A stretch of DNA of 64,000 bases. Origin: Streptomyces sp. NBC_00390. Lineage in GTDB: Bacteria; Actinomycetota; Actinomycetes; Streptomycetales; Streptomycetaceae. Position 1 is the first letter of the stretch, and every line of letters starts with the position of its first letter. This document shows positions 26,820 to 35,821 of the stretch, in pieces. Position numbers and translations under genes: made by a program. Below the pieces are notes generated by a model. That model had not been told where the DNA came from. It worked only from the letters and a program-made list of their open reading frames with translations, and did no database searches. Where the stretch lies: assembly GCF_036057275.1 (NCBI RefSeq), contig NZ_CP107945.1, positions 4,154,001-4,218,000 on the forward strand, given 5' to 3'.

Positions 26820-27955
26820 ACGCGCTCCACCGCTCCGTCGGCCACGGCATACCGCGCGCCGGCCAGCACACCGGGCACGTCGTCGTCGACCGCCGCCGTC
26901 ACCAGGACCTGCTCTCCCGGAGCCACCAGTTCCGCCAGCCGCTCACGCCGGCGCGCATCCAGCTCCGCGAAGACGTCGTCGAGCACGAGCACCGGCTCGT
27001 TGCCCTCGGCCCGCAGCAGGTCGTACGACGCGAGCCGCAGCGCCAGCGCGTACGACCAGGCCTCGCCGTGGCTCGCGTATCCCTTGGCCGGCAGCTCGCC
27101 CAGCTTGAGCACCAGCTCGTCGCGGTGCGGTCCGACGAGCGTCACGCCTCGCTCGATCTCCTGCTTGCGCACCTCGGCAAGCGCCGCCATCAGCTGCTGG
27201 AACAGTTCCTCGCGCGTCCCGTCGGCCATCTGCTCCGGCGCCTGCCCAGCGGAGGAGGAACGGTACTCCAGCGCGACCGGGCCGCCTCCGGGGGCAAGCG
27301 CCTCGTACGCCTTGTCGGCGAGCGGCTGAAGCGCCGCGATCAGGTCCGACCGCTGTGCCAGGACTTCCGCACCCGCCCGCGCCAGATGCTGGTCCCATAC
27401 GTCGAGCGTCGACAGGTCGGCCCCGCGCCCGCCGTGCCGACGGGCCATCGCCGCCGACTTCAGCAGTGTGTTGCGCTGCTTGAGCACCCGTTCGTAGTCG
27501 GAGCGCACTCCCGCCATCCGGGGCGAGCGCGCGGTGATCAGCTCGTCGAGGAACCGCCGTCGCTCCCCGGGGTCGCCCTTGACGAGCGCCAGATCCTCCG
27601 GGGCGAACAGCACAGTACGGACGATCCCCAGCACATCACGCGGCCTGACCTGCGACGACCTGTTGATACGTGCCCTGTTCGCCTTACCGGGATTGAGCTC
27701 CAGCTCGACCAGCTGCGAGCGCTCCCCCTGCCTGACGGCGGCACGGATCACGGCCCGGTCCGCTCCCATCCGAACCAGCGGGGCGTCGGAGGACACCCGG
27801 TGGCTCGCCAGCGTGGCCAGATAGCCGACCGCTTCGACGAGGTTGGTCTTGCCCTGGCCGTTGGCCCCCACGAAAGCGGTGACGCCCGGATCGAGAGGGA
27901 CCTCGACCCGGGCGTACGAGCGGAAGTCGGCCAGCGACAGATGCGTGACGTGCAT
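26816..27955 (-). CDS. recF: DNA replication and repair protein RecF
   Basis: A 379-residue SMC-like ATPase with Walker A G30-ANGQGKT-37, the signature region near LVGPHRDEL and Walker B VLVLDDVFAELD. RecF loads RecA at gapped DNA. ATG at 27955 begins the conserved MHVTHLSLADFRSY. It lies 55 nt after gnd and overlaps dciA, forming a leftward unit. Confidence 0.97.
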   Translation of the reverse strand: MHVTHLSLADFRSYARVEVPLDPGVTAFVGANGQGKTNLVEAVGYLATLASHRVSSDAPLVRMGADRAVIRAAVRQGERSQLVELELNPGKANRARINRSSQVRPRDVLGIVRTVLFAPEDLALVKGDPGERRRFLDELITARSPRMAGVRSDYERVLKQRNTLLKSAAMARRHGGRGADLSTLDVWDQHLARAGAEVLAQRSDLIAALQPLADKAYEALAPGGGPVALEYRSSSAGQAPEQMADGTREELFQQLMAALAEVRKQEIERGVTLVGPHRDELVLKLGELPAKGYASHGEAWSYALALRLASYDLLRAEGNEPVLVLDDVFAELDARRRERLAELVAPGEQVLVTAAVDDDVPGVLAGARYAVADGAVERV

Positions 27956-28009
27956 GATGTGCGCCGACCTTCCCCCGGCTGCTGTGCACCGGGGTGCACA
28001 GCCTGTGGA

Positions 28010-28888
28010 TTACTTCGTGGACTCGACCGCGTGGCCGCCGAACTGGTTGCGCAGCGCGGCGATCATCTTCATCTGCGGGGAGTCGTCCTGGCGGGACGCG
28101 AAGCGCGCGAACAACGACGCGGTGATCGCCGGCAGCGGCACGGCGTGGTGGATGGCGGCTTCCACGGTCCACCGGCCCTCACCGGAGTCCTGTGCATAAC
28201 CGCGCAGCTTCTCCAGGTGCTCGTCCTCGTCCAGCGCGTTGACCGCCAGGTCGAGCAGCCAGGAGCGGATGACGGTGCCTTCCTGCCAGGAGCGGAAGAC
28301 CTCGCGTACGTCGGTGACGGAGGAGACCTTCTCCAGGAGCTCCCAGCCCTCGGCGTAGGCCTGCATCATCGCGTACTCGATGCCGTTGTGGACCATCTTC
28401 GCGAAGTGCCCAGCGCCGACCTTGCCCGCGTGGACCGAGCCGAACTCGCCCTCGGGCTTGAGAGCGTCGAAGATCGGCTGGACCTTCGCGACGTTCTCGG
28501 CGTCGCCGCCGTACATCAGCGCGTAGCCGTTCTCCAGTCCCCAGACACCACCCGATACGCCGCAGTCGACGAAGCCGATGCCCTTGATGCCGAGCTCGAC
28601 CGCGTGCTTCTCGTCGTCGGTCCAGCGGGAGTTGCCGCCGTCCACGACGACGTCGCCGGGCTCGAGGAGGTCTGCGAGCTCATCGATGGTCGACTGGGTC
28701 GCGGCACCGGCGGGAACCATGACCCACACGACCCGCGGGCCCTTGAGCCTGCCGACAAGCTCCTGAAGGCTCTCGACGTCAGCGAGGTCGGGGTTGCGGT
28801 CGTATCCGACAACCGTGTGACCGGCGCGGCGGATGCGCTCGCGCATGTTGCCGCCCATCTTGCCGAGACCGACGAGACCGAGCTCCAT
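28010..28888 (-). CDS. gnd: 6-phosphogluconate dehydrogenase, decarboxylating (short form)
   Basis: A 292-residue enzyme of the pentose phosphate pathway: 6-phosphogluconate to ribulose-5-phosphate plus CO2 and a reduced nucleotide. The Rossmann motif GLVGLGKMGGNM opens the protein, VVDGGNSRWTDDE and CGVSGGVWGLENG bind substrate, and the catalytic Lys lies in GAGHFAKMVHNGIEYAMMQ. Its length matches the short form rather than the 470-residue form. ATG at 28888 is chosen for its AGGAAT ribosome binding site. Its insertion between recF and dnaN is typical of Streptomyces. Confidence 0.95.
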   Translation of the reverse strand: MELGLVGLGKMGGNMRERIRRAGHTVVGYDRNPDLADVESLQELVGRLKGPRVVWVMVPAGAATQSTIDELADLLEPGDVVVDGGNSRWTDDEKHAVELGIKGIGFVDCGVSGGVWGLENGYALMYGGDAENVAKVQPIFDALKPEGEFGSVHAGKVGAGHFAKMVHNGIEYAMMQAYAEGWELLEKVSSVTDVREVFRSWQEGTVIRSWLLDLAVNALDEDEHLEKLRGYAQDSGEGRWTVEAAIHHAVPLPAITASLFARFASRQDDSPQMKMIAALRNQFGGHAVESTK

Positions 28889-28967
28889 CAGATGATTCCT
28901 CAATCGTTGTGTGCAGTTGCTACCCGCGTCCGAGCCTACGCCCGGACACGGATGCACACCTGTGGGG

Positions 28968-30098
28968 TCAGCCGCTCAGACGAACCGGCATGATCAGGTA
29001 CTTGTAGGCCTCGTCCGCCTCGGCGTCCACGGCCGGCTTGCCGCTCAGCAGCGCGGGCTTGGTGGACGTGGTGAACGAGAGCTGGGCGACCGGGGAGTCG
29101 ATGGCGCTCAGACCGTCCAGCAGGAAGGTCGGGTTGAAGGCGATCGAGATGTCGTCGCCGTCCAGCTGGGCGTCGACACGCTCCACAGCCTGTGCATCGT
29201 CGCTGGAGCCGGCCTCCAGGATCAGCACGCCCTGTTCGAAGCTGAGTCGCACCGGGGTGTTCCGCTCGGCGACCAGGGCCACACGCTTGACGGCCTCGAC
29301 GAACGGCGCGGTCTCGATCACGGCGACCGAGTTGAACTCGGTGGGGAACAGGGTCCGGTACTTGGGCAGATCGCCCTCGAGCAGCCGGGTGGTGGTCCGC
29401 CGTCCCGCGCCCTCGAAACCGATCAGGCCCTCACCCGCACCCGAGCCGGACAACGCCAGGGTGACCGTGTCACCGCTGGTCAGCGACTTGGCGGTGTCCA
29501 GCAGCGTCTTGGCGGGCACCAGGGCGACGGCCGAGACGTCCGGGCTCTCGGGCTTCCACAGGAACTCACGGACGGCGAAGCGGTAGCGGTCGGTCGAGGC
29601 CAGGGTGACGGTGTCGCCCTCGATCTCGATCCGGACTCCGGTGAGCACCGGGAGGGTGTCGTCGCGGCCGGCGGCGATGGCGACCTGTGCGGCGGCCGAG
29701 GCGAAGACCTCGCCGGGCACGGTGCCGGTCGCGGTCGGCATCTGCGGCAGCGCCGGGTACTCCTCCACAGGCAGCGTGTGGAGTGTGAATCGCGAGGAGC
29801 CGCAGACCACGGTCGCCCGTACACCGTCTGTGGAGATCTCCACCGGGCGGTTGGGCAGAGCGCGGCAGATGTCGGCGAGCAGACGGCCCGACACCAGCAC
29901 GGTGCCGTCCTCGTCCACCTCCGCCTCGACCGAGACACGCGCCGAGACCTCGTAGTCGAAGCTCGAGAAGCTGAGGGCACCGTCCTCCGCCTTCAGAAGA
30001 AGGCCTGCGAGTACGGGGGCCGGCGGACGGGCCGGAAGGCTGCGGGCCACCCAGGCCACTGCCTCCGCGAGTACATCGCGCTCCACCCGGATCTTCAC
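28968..30098 (-). CDS. dnaN: DNA polymerase III sliding clamp (beta subunit)
   Basis: A 376-residue protein with the three-domain clamp fold. It opens with MKIRVERDVLAEAVAWVAR and ends in YKYLIMPVRLSG, the standard C-terminus. GTG at 30098 follows AGGAGGCGG; the upstream extension has no family support. It borders oriC and lies 79 nt before gnd. Confidence 0.97.
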   Translation of the reverse strand: MKIRVERDVLAEAVAWVARSLPARPPAPVLAGLLLKAEDGALSFSSFDYEVSARVSVEAEVDEDGTVLVSGRLLADICRALPNRPVEISTDGVRATVVCGSSRFTLHTLPVEEYPALPQMPTATGTVPGEVFASAAAQVAIAAGRDDTLPVLTGVRIEIEGDTVTLASTDRYRFAVREFLWKPESPDVSAVALVPAKTLLDTAKSLTSGDTVTLALSGSGAGEGLIGFEGAGRRTTTRLLEGDLPKYRTLFPTEFNSVAVIETAPFVEAVKRVALVAERNTPVRLSFEQGVLILEAGSSDDAQAVERVDAQLDGDDISIAFNPTFLLDGLSAIDSPVAQLSFTTSTKPALLSGKPAVDAEADEAYKYLIMPVRLSG

Positions 30099-30239
30099 CG
30101 GAACCGCCTCCTGCTGTTGCTGGCTCGCCCTTGCTGGCCTTCTTCGTCGGCTGTGTCGCCGGGGACCAGTCTGACGCACCGCACCGACACTCGGTGCGGG
30201 TCGGGGTCAAGTCATGGCAAGAGGCGGGTGAGGCTCCGG

Positions 30240-30815
30240 GCTCGAGTTGTGCACAGGACCCTCTTCGAAGCGAATTCCCCGGTAACTCTAAGTGGGAGTA
30301 GTAGTAGGGCCTGTGGAAACCGTGGATAACGTCGTTTGCGCAGGTCAGGTCCACTTTTTTGTCCACTGCGCCTGTGGGTGGCAGTGGTGGACAACCCAGT
30401 GCATCTGTGGACACGCGAAAGTTCTGCACATCCGGTGCACAGCCCTGTGGGACTTCTCCCCAGTGCTGTCCCCAGCTTTACCCACGTTCCCCACAGGGCA
30501 ATCAGGCACCTTGGTGTGACGCCTTTCACTCGACCCGGTGAGTGGGGGTGTTCCGTTGCCGAACAGTGGACAGCGGTGTGGAGAAGCTGTGGGCAACACG
30601 GCCTCGCCTGTGGGCCGCCGGTGGACAACGTGGATCAAGGCCTGTGGAAGGTTTCTGTGTCCACAGTCTGTGGAGTCCGGTTGGCCACAAATCCACAAGC
30701 GGCTGACCTGGCGTGACGGGCACCGTGACGGCCTGCCTGTGGATGCCGTATGGACAACTCCACGGTCCCCAGGCTGTGGAAGGAAGGCCGCCCCCAGATC
30801 TGTGGAGAACAGCTG
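30240..30815. other. oriC: chromosomal origin with about 20 DnaA-like boxes
   Basis: The 839-nt dnaN-dnaA gap has no gene but is packed with 9-mers near TTGTCCACA in both orientations. Single-mismatch matches include 30247-30255, 30321-30329, 30359-30367, 30386-30394, 30406-30414, 30588-30596, 30620-30628, 30657-30665, 30681-30689, 30749-30757 and 30801-30809; about nine more have two mismatches (for example 30312, 30422, 30487, 30565, 30643, 30669, 30689, 30738, 30775). None is perfect. A T-run at 30355-30360 is a rare AT-rich patch. This matches the known Streptomyces origin, which has about 19 boxes between dnaN and dnaA. Confidence 0.95.
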
Positions 30816-30873
30816 CCGACCGCTCCGTATTCGAACAGGGATGGTCGGCACCTGTCGGCCCACGGGACGACGA

Positions 30874-30904
30874 AGGGCGCCCCGTGGTGGTCCCGGGGCG
30901 CCCT
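30874..30904 (-). terminator. dnaA terminator at the oriC edge
   Basis: Eleven-bp arms (30874-30884 and 30894-30904), loop 9 nt, lie 34 nt past the dnaA stop. Confidence 0.8.
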
Positions 30905-30937
30905 CGAAGACTCTTCGGCTCTGCGCCGACGGCTCGG

Positions 30938-32686
30938 TCAGCCGTTCTTGATCCGGTTGGTGAGCTCGGTGACCTGGTTGTAGATGGACCGGCGCTCTGC
31001 CATCAGCGCGCGGATCTTGCGGTCCGCGTGCATCACGGTCGTGTGGTCACGGCCGCCGAACTGTGCGCCGATCTTCGGCAGCGACAGATCCGTGAGCTCC
31101 CGGCACAGGTACATCGCGATCTGGCGTGCTGTCACCAGCACCCGGCTGCGTGAGGATCCGCACAGATCCTCGACCGTGAGCCCGAAGTAGTCGGCGGTGG
31201 CGGCCATGATGGCGCCGGCTGTGATCTCCGGGGCGGAGTCCTCGCCTCCGGGGATCAGATCCTTCAGAACGATCTCGGTGAGACCGAGATCCACGGGCTG
31301 GCGGTTGAGCGAGGCGAACGCCGTCACCCGGATCAGCGCGCCCTCCAGTTCGCGGATGTTGCGCGAGATCCGGGAGGCGATGAACTCCAGCACCTCCGGC
31401 GGGGCGTTGAGCTGCTCCTGGACGGCCTTCTTGCGCAGGATCGCGATACGCGTCTCCAGCTCCGGCGGCTGCACATCGGTGGTCAGACCCCACTCGAAGC
31501 GGTTGCGCAGCCGGTCCTCGAGCGTCATCAGCTGCTTGGGCGGCCGGTCCGAGGACAGCACGATCTGCTTGTTGGCGTTGTGGAGGGTGTTGAAGGTGTG
31601 GAAGAACTCCTCCTGCGTCGACTCCTTGCTCGCGAGGAACTGGATGTCGTCGACGAGGAGGATGTCCACATCCCGGTAGCGCTTGCGGAACGCGTCGCCC
31701 TTGCCGTCGCGGATGGAGTTGATGAACTCGTTGGTGAACTCCTCGGAGCTCACGTACCGCACCCGGGTGCCGGGGTAGAGGCTGCGCGCGTAGTGCCCGA
31801 TGGCATGCAGCAGGTGGGTCTTGCCGAGTCCCGACTCCCCATAGATGAACAGGGGGTTGTACGCCTTCGCCGGTGCCTCGGCGACGGCGACGGCGGCCGC
31901 GTGCGCGAACCGGTTCGACGCACCGATGACGAATGTGTCGAAGAGGTACTTCGGGTTGAGGCGTGCGTGCGGTTCGCCCGGGCCGGGCGCCGGCGCGGGC
32001 TGGGCGCCCAGCGGGCCGGGTGCGCCGGAGGGCCCGCCGCGGTGGGGCGGCTGGGGCTCGGGCATATCGCGTCGCTCCGGACGCGACTGGTACGGCTGGC
32101 GCTCGGGCGGCTGCGGCGACCGGTAGTCGTGCTGGGGCCGGCGCGGCGAGGCGTACGGGTCGCGCTCCTGGAAGCCGCCGAGCCGCGGCTGCTGCCAGGA
32201 CAGATCCTCCTGGGTGCGCGGCCAGCCGCCCGGTTCCGGGCGCTGCTGGTACTCGGGATACGAGGGACGGACGGACGGCAGACCGTCGTCGTCCAGGGGC
32301 CGGTGCCCATAGGTGTCGTACGGGTCGCTCTGGCGCGGCTCGTCGTGCTGCGGGCCCGGGTAGCGCGGCGCCTGCTGCCCGGCAGGAGGCGCCTGGGGTG
32401 CGGGCGGTTCGCCCGCGGAGTCGTCGACAGTGATCGCGATCCGGATGGGACGGCCGCACTCGCGGCTCAGGGTGTCGCTGATCAGCGGAGCCAGTCTGCC
32501 TTCGAGGACCCGCTTGCCCCATTCGTTGGGGACGGCGAGCAACGCGGTGTCGGCCACGAGGGCGAGCGGCTGGCACCGCTCGATCCACTGTTTGTCCTTG
32601 GGCTCGATGCCTTGCTGGCCCTCGGCGAGGAGGTGTTCCAGCACGCGTGGCCACACTGCGGCAAGATCGGCAGGTACGTCAGCCAC
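30938..32686 (-). CDS. dnaA: Chromosomal replication initiator DnaA
   Basis: A 582-residue AAA+ initiator. Domain I is residues 1-88; domain II (about 90-240) is a long Pro/Gln/Asp/Arg-rich linker typical of Streptomyces; domain III has Walker A G283-ESGLGKT-290 and Walker B ILLVDDIQF; domain IV ends with the DNA-binding helix-turn-helix including GGRDHTTVMHADRKI. GTG at 32686 is used because MADVPADLAAVWP is the known family start. Longer in-frame starts cross the promoter and DnaA box. A perfect DnaA box near the promoter suggests autoregulation. Confidence 0.98.
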   Translation of the reverse strand: MADVPADLAAVWPRVLEHLLAEGQQGIEPKDKQWIERCQPLALVADTALLAVPNEWGKRVLEGRLAPLISDTLSRECGRPIRIAITVDDSAGEPPAPQAPPAGQQAPRYPGPQHDEPRQSDPYDTYGHRPLDDDGLPSVRPSYPEYQQRPEPGGWPRTQEDLSWQQPRLGGFQERDPYASPRRPQHDYRSPQPPERQPYQSRPERRDMPEPQPPHRGGPSGAPGPLGAQPAPAPGPGEPHARLNPKYLFDTFVIGASNRFAHAAAVAVAEAPAKAYNPLFIYGESGLGKTHLLHAIGHYARSLYPGTRVRYVSSEEFTNEFINSIRDGKGDAFRKRYRDVDILLVDDIQFLASKESTQEEFFHTFNTLHNANKQIVLSSDRPPKQLMTLEDRLRNRFEWGLTTDVQPPELETRIAILRKKAVQEQLNAPPEVLEFIASRISRNIRELEGALIRVTAFASLNRQPVDLGLTEIVLKDLIPGGEDSAPEITAGAIMAATADYFGLTVEDLCGSSRSRVLVTARQIAMYLCRELTDLSLPKIGAQFGGRDHTTVMHADRKIRALMAERRSIYNQVTELTNRIKNG

Positions 32687-32769
32687 AGGGCACGCTCTCT
32701 CGCAGGTCCCACGAATGTGTGCTTCTCGGGACGGGATAGGAAGACAGGAAAAAAGATTCGGAGTCCAGC

Positions 32770-32830
32770 CACGGTAGTCAGGGCGACCCGCGCGGTTCAA
32801 GTTGTTGTCCACAGCCTGTGCACAGCGGGG
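32770..32830 (-). promoter_or_regulatory. dnaA promoter region with a consensus DnaA box
   Basis: A perfect TTGTCCACA lies at 32805-32813, and a weaker partner (two mismatches) at 32817-32825. On the minus strand a -35-like TTGAAC (32795-32800) lies just downstream of the box, with possible -10 elements 16-19 nt beyond. The arrangement fits DnaA binding immediately upstream of its own promoter. Confidence 0.65.
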
Positions 32831-32847
32831 GTCCCCGTGGGCCTGGT

Positions 32848-32877
32848 TTGACCGGATGGCGTAGCCGCGCGTACCGT
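32848..32877 (+). promoter_or_regulatory. Candidate rpmH promoter
   Basis: TTGACC (32848-32853) and TACCGT (32872-32877) are separated by 18 nt and face rpmH, leaving a leader of about 160 nt. This resembles a Streptomyces housekeeping (HrdB) promoter. Confidence 0.55.
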
Positions 32878-33044
32878 AACCAGGTCGAGTTGTCGATGGC
32901 TGCTGCCGCCTGCCTCCGATGGGCAAAGATCACGGTCTGTGATCGTGAAGCGGTGCACTCGGGCGTAAACGCGAGCTACTCGTGGGCGCACGGTGACAGC
33001 CAGGCGATGTCCCGCCATCTACGAATCATTTCTGGAGCCCCCGA

Positions 33045-33182
33045 GTGAGCAAGCGCACCTTCCAGCCGAACAACCGTCGTCGCGCGAAGACCCACGGTTT
33101 CCGCCTGCGCATGCGTACCCGTGCCGGTCGCGCCATCCTGGCGAACCGTCGCAGCAAGGGTCGCGCCAACCTGTCCGCCTGA
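33045..33182 (+). CDS. rpmH: 50S ribosomal protein L34
   Basis: A 45-residue basic protein starting MSKRTFQPNNRRRAKTHGF and ending in NRRSKGRANLSA, the full L34 sequence. GTG at 33045 has GGAG about 9 nt upstream. It is divergent from dnaA and precedes rnpA by 18 nt, the universal rpmH-rnpA arrangement. Confidence 0.98.
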   Translation: MSKRTFQPNNRRRAKTHGFRLRMRTRAGRAILANRRSKGRANLSA

Positions 33183-33200
33183 TCGCGTACAGGTCATGAC

Positions 33201-33572
33201 GTGCTGCCTACCGAACATCGGCTGAGGCGGCGCGAGGACTTCGCGACTGCGGTACGCAGAGGACGCCGGGCCGGACGCCCGTTTCTCGTCGTCCATCTAC
33301 GCAGCGGTGCAACGGACCCGCACGCGCCTGGGGAGAGCGCTTCCCGGACGTGTGCGGGTTTCGTCGTGAGCAAAGCTGTGGGGGGTGCTGTCGTACGCAA
33401 CAAGGTCAAGCGGAGACTGCGCCATCTCATACGCGAACGACTGTCCGAGCTGCCCCCCGGTAGCCTGGTGGTCGTACGGGCGCTGCCCGGTGCGGGCGAC
33501 GCCGATTATGCACAGCTGGCCCGAGACCTGGACGCCGCTCTTCAGCGGTTGCTGGGAGGGGGCGCGCGATGA
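33201..33572 (+). CDS. rnpA: Ribonuclease P protein component
   Basis: A 123-residue basic protein that binds the RNase P RNA. The conserved block VVRNKVKRRLRHLIRE (RNR motif) and the N-terminal LRRREDFATAVRRGRR are visible. GTG at 33201. Its stop overlaps the yidD start by 4 nt. Confidence 0.95.
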   Translation: MLPTEHRLRRREDFATAVRRGRRAGRPFLVVHLRSGATDPHAPGESASRTCAGFVVSKAVGGAVVRNKVKRRLRHLIRERLSELPPGSLVVVRALPGAGDADYAQLARDLDAALQRLLGGGAR

Positions 33573-33928
33573 AGTACCCGTTGCTGGCTCTGATCAAGCT
33601 GTACCAGTGGACGATCAGCCCGCTGCTGGGACCTGTCTGCAGGTACTACCCGTCGTGTTCCCACTACGGGTACACGGCCATCGACCGGCACGGCGCGGTG
33701 AAGGGCACGGCTCTCACCGCTTGGCGCATCCTGCGGTGCAATCCGTGGTCGCCGGGCGGAGTCGATCATGTGCCGCCGCGCCAACGTCCGCGGTGGCACG
33801 AGATGCTGCGCGATGCGTTGCGTGGCGGCAAGGGCGGGGACTCCGCCGCTGATGTGCTTACGACCGGCTCGGTGCCTGAAGCCCCGAACCCGGCCGCAGA
33901 GACCTCGCCCAATGCTCAAGGAGCTTGA
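33569..33928 (+). CDS. yidD: Membrane protein insertion efficiency factor YidD
   Basis: A 119-residue protein with the YidD core at residues 1-80: IKLYQWTISPLLGP, CRYYPSCSHYGYTAI (three cysteines) and WRILRCNPWSPGGVDHVP. A longer than usual, polar C-terminal tail follows. The ATGA overlap with rnpA and the yidC start 3 nt downstream mark one operon. YidD is thought to help YidC insertion at the inner face of the membrane. Confidence 0.95.
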   Translation: MKYPLLALIKLYQWTISPLLGPVCRYYPSCSHYGYTAIDRHGAVKGTALTAWRILRCNPWSPGGVDHVPPRQRPRWHEMLRDALRGGKGGDSAADVLTTGSVPEAPNPAAETSPNAQGA

Positions 33929-33931
33929 TTA

Positions 33932-35179
33932 GTGGACACGATTGCCAGTCTCTTCAGTTTTATCACCACACCTGTCTCGTGGATCATCGTCCAGTTCCAC
34001 AAGATCTACGGGGCGATGTTCGGCCCGGACACGGGCTGGGCCTGGGGACTGTCCATCGTGTCGCTGGTGGTCCTCATCCGGATCTGTCTGATCCCGCTCT
34101 TTGTGAAGCAGATCAAGGCGACCCGGAACATGCAGGCGCTCCAGCCGAAGATGAAGGCGATCCAGGAGCGCTACAAGAGCGACAAGCAGCGTCAGTCCGA
34201 AGAGATGATGAAGCTGTACAAGGAGACGGGGACCAACCCGCTCTCCTCGTGCCTTCCGATCCTTGCGCAGTCGCCGTTCTTCTTCGCGCTCTACCACGTG
34301 CTCAGCAAGATCGCCTCGGGTGACCCGGTCGGTGTGCTGAACCAGACCTTGGTCAACAGCGCCCGGCAGGCCGAGATCTTCGGTGCCCCGATCGCCGCCA
34401 AGTTCACGGACAGCCCCGAGAAGGTCGAGGCCCTTCACGCCACGCTTCTCGATGTCCGCATCGTCACCGCGGTCATGATCATCCTGATGTCGGCGTCGCA
34501 GTTCTACACGCAGCGGCAGCTGATGCAGAAGAACGTCGACCTCACGGTCAAGACGCCGTACATGCAGCAGCAGAAGATGCTGATGTACATCTTCCCGGTG
34601 ATCTTCGCCGTCATGGGTATCAACTTCCCTGTCGGTGTTCTCGTCTACTGGCTGACCACCAACGTGTGGACCATGGGCCAGCAGATGTACGTGATCAACC
34701 AGAACCCGACGCCGGGCAGCAAGGCTCAGGACCACTACCTGCAGCGTCTTCTGAAGAGCGTTACCGCGAGCGGTGAGGTCAAGTCGCGTCGCAAGCGCAC
34801 TGTCGTCCAGGCCATCGTCGCCAAGGGCGCGGACCGCAACGACAACGAGCGCCGCTTCATGAGCGGGCTGGCCAAGGCCGGCCTGGCCGCTCAGGCGGAC
34901 GGCACGGTCGCCAAGAGCGAGACTGCCGTCCTCGACGCCGAGGGCGGTGCCGGGCAGAAGCGCCAGCAGCCCAAGCGCCAGACCAAGTCGAAGCGTCAGG
35001 CCACCGCTGCCCAGCCGGGAACAACCAAGAGCTCCGAGGGCGACTCCGCGTCGAAGACCTCGCTGCAGAAGGACGAGTCGAAGCCGGGTGGTGCCAAGCC
35101 CGCCGGTTCTGGCCGTCAGCCCAAGTCCGCACAGCGCAAGGGCCAGCAGCGCCCCAAGCACCCGTCGTCGAAGAAGTAA
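33932..35179 (+). CDS. yidC: Membrane protein insertase YidC/Oxa1
   Basis: A 415-residue insertase: about five membrane helices in residues 1-270, including KIYGAMFG, LVVLIRICLIPLFVKQ (with the groove Arg), and the NPLSSCLPILAQSPFFFALY block. The C-terminal 150 residues are Lys/Gln-rich and basic, suitable for ribosome contact. There is no large periplasmic domain, as expected for Gram-positives. GTG at 33932 follows AAGGAG. Confidence 0.96.
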   Translation: MDTIASLFSFITTPVSWIIVQFHKIYGAMFGPDTGWAWGLSIVSLVVLIRICLIPLFVKQIKATRNMQALQPKMKAIQERYKSDKQRQSEEMMKLYKETGTNPLSSCLPILAQSPFFFALYHVLSKIASGDPVGVLNQTLVNSARQAEIFGAPIAAKFTDSPEKVEALHATLLDVRIVTAVMIILMSASQFYTQRQLMQKNVDLTVKTPYMQQQKMLMYIFPVIFAVMGINFPVGVLVYWLTTNVWTMGQQMYVINQNPTPGSKAQDHYLQRLLKSVTASGEVKSRRKRTVVQAIVAKGADRNDNERRFMSGLAKAGLAAQADGTVAKSETAVLDAEGGAGQKRQQPKRQTKSKRQATAAQPGTTKSSEGDSASKTSLQKDESKPGGAKPAGSGRQPKSAQRKGQQRPKHPSSKK

Positions 35180-35193
35180 GAAGGAGTCGTTCC

Positions 35194-35706
35194 GTGACGG
35201 AAGGCACCATCTCCGCCGCCACCGAGGGTGGCGACACCCTGACCCGCCTGGAGCAGGAAGGGGAGATCGCGGCCGACTACCTCGAGGGTCTGCTCGACAT
35301 TGCCGACCTCGACGGTGACATCGACATGGACGTCGAGGCCGACCGGGCTGCGGTCTCGATCATCAGTGACACGGCCAGCCGGGACCTGCAGAAGCTCGTC
35401 GGCCGCGACGGAGAGGTCCTGGAAGCCCTCCAGGAGCTGACGCGGCTCGCCGTCCACCGGGAGACCGGGGACCGCAGCCGGCTGATGCTGGACATCGCAG
35501 GCTTCCGGGCCAATAAGCGCACAGAGCTGGCCGAACTCGGCGCCAAAGCCGCCGACGAGGTGAAGAGCACCGGTCAGCCGGTGAAGATGAAGCCGATGAC
35601 GCCCTTCGAGCGCAAGGTCGTCCATGACGCGGTCGCGGCCGCGGGTCTGCGCAGTGAGTCCGAGGGCGAGGAGCCGCAGCGCTTCGTCGTCGTGCTTCCG
35701 GCCTGA
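35194..35706 (+). CDS. khpB: Jag/KhpB-type RNA-binding protein (KH-R3H)
   Basis: A 170-residue cytoplasmic protein: a KH domain (about 35-100, with LVGRDGEVLEALQELTRLA) and a C-terminal R3H domain (about 105-170, with PMTPFERKVVHDAVAA). It lacks the N-terminal Jag domain found in Firmicutes. GTG at 35194 follows AAGGAG. The position after yidC is conserved across bacteria. Confidence 0.93.
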   Translation: MTEGTISAATEGGDTLTRLEQEGEIAADYLEGLLDIADLDGDIDMDVEADRAAVSIISDTASRDLQKLVGRDGEVLEALQELTRLAVHRETGDRSRLMLDIAGFRANKRTELAELGAKAADEVKSTGQPVKMKPMTPFERKVVHDAVAAAGLRSESEGEEPQRFVVVLPA

Positions 35707-35720
35707 CCCTCATTGATCTC

Positions 35721-35751
35721 TCGGCCCCGTCTGTTTCGCAGGCGGGGCCGA
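35721..35751 (+). terminator. Terminator of the rpmH-rnpA-yidD-yidC-khpB operon
   Basis: A 13-bp stem with one G-U pair (35721-35733 and 35739-35751), 5-nt loop, begins 15 nt after the khpB stop. Confidence 0.82.
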
Positions 35752-35821
35752 ACTTTGTCAGCCTGATAGTCAGCCATCCCACTCCACATGTGCGGTAGTG
35801 CGGTACGGAAGGACGGTTCCC

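Larger units (their letters stand above)
32687..33044. other. dnaA-rpmH divergent promoter region
   Basis: A 358-nt gap with the DnaA box at 32805-32813 and the two promoter candidates described separately. The remainder (about 32880-33030) is the rpmH leader, with no coding frame that I can support. Confidence 0.7.

Noticed and set aside
26098..26871. 257-codon minus-strand frame overlapping dciA
   Set aside because: It shares the region with the conserved DUF721 domain in another frame; Arg/Gly-rich shadow.
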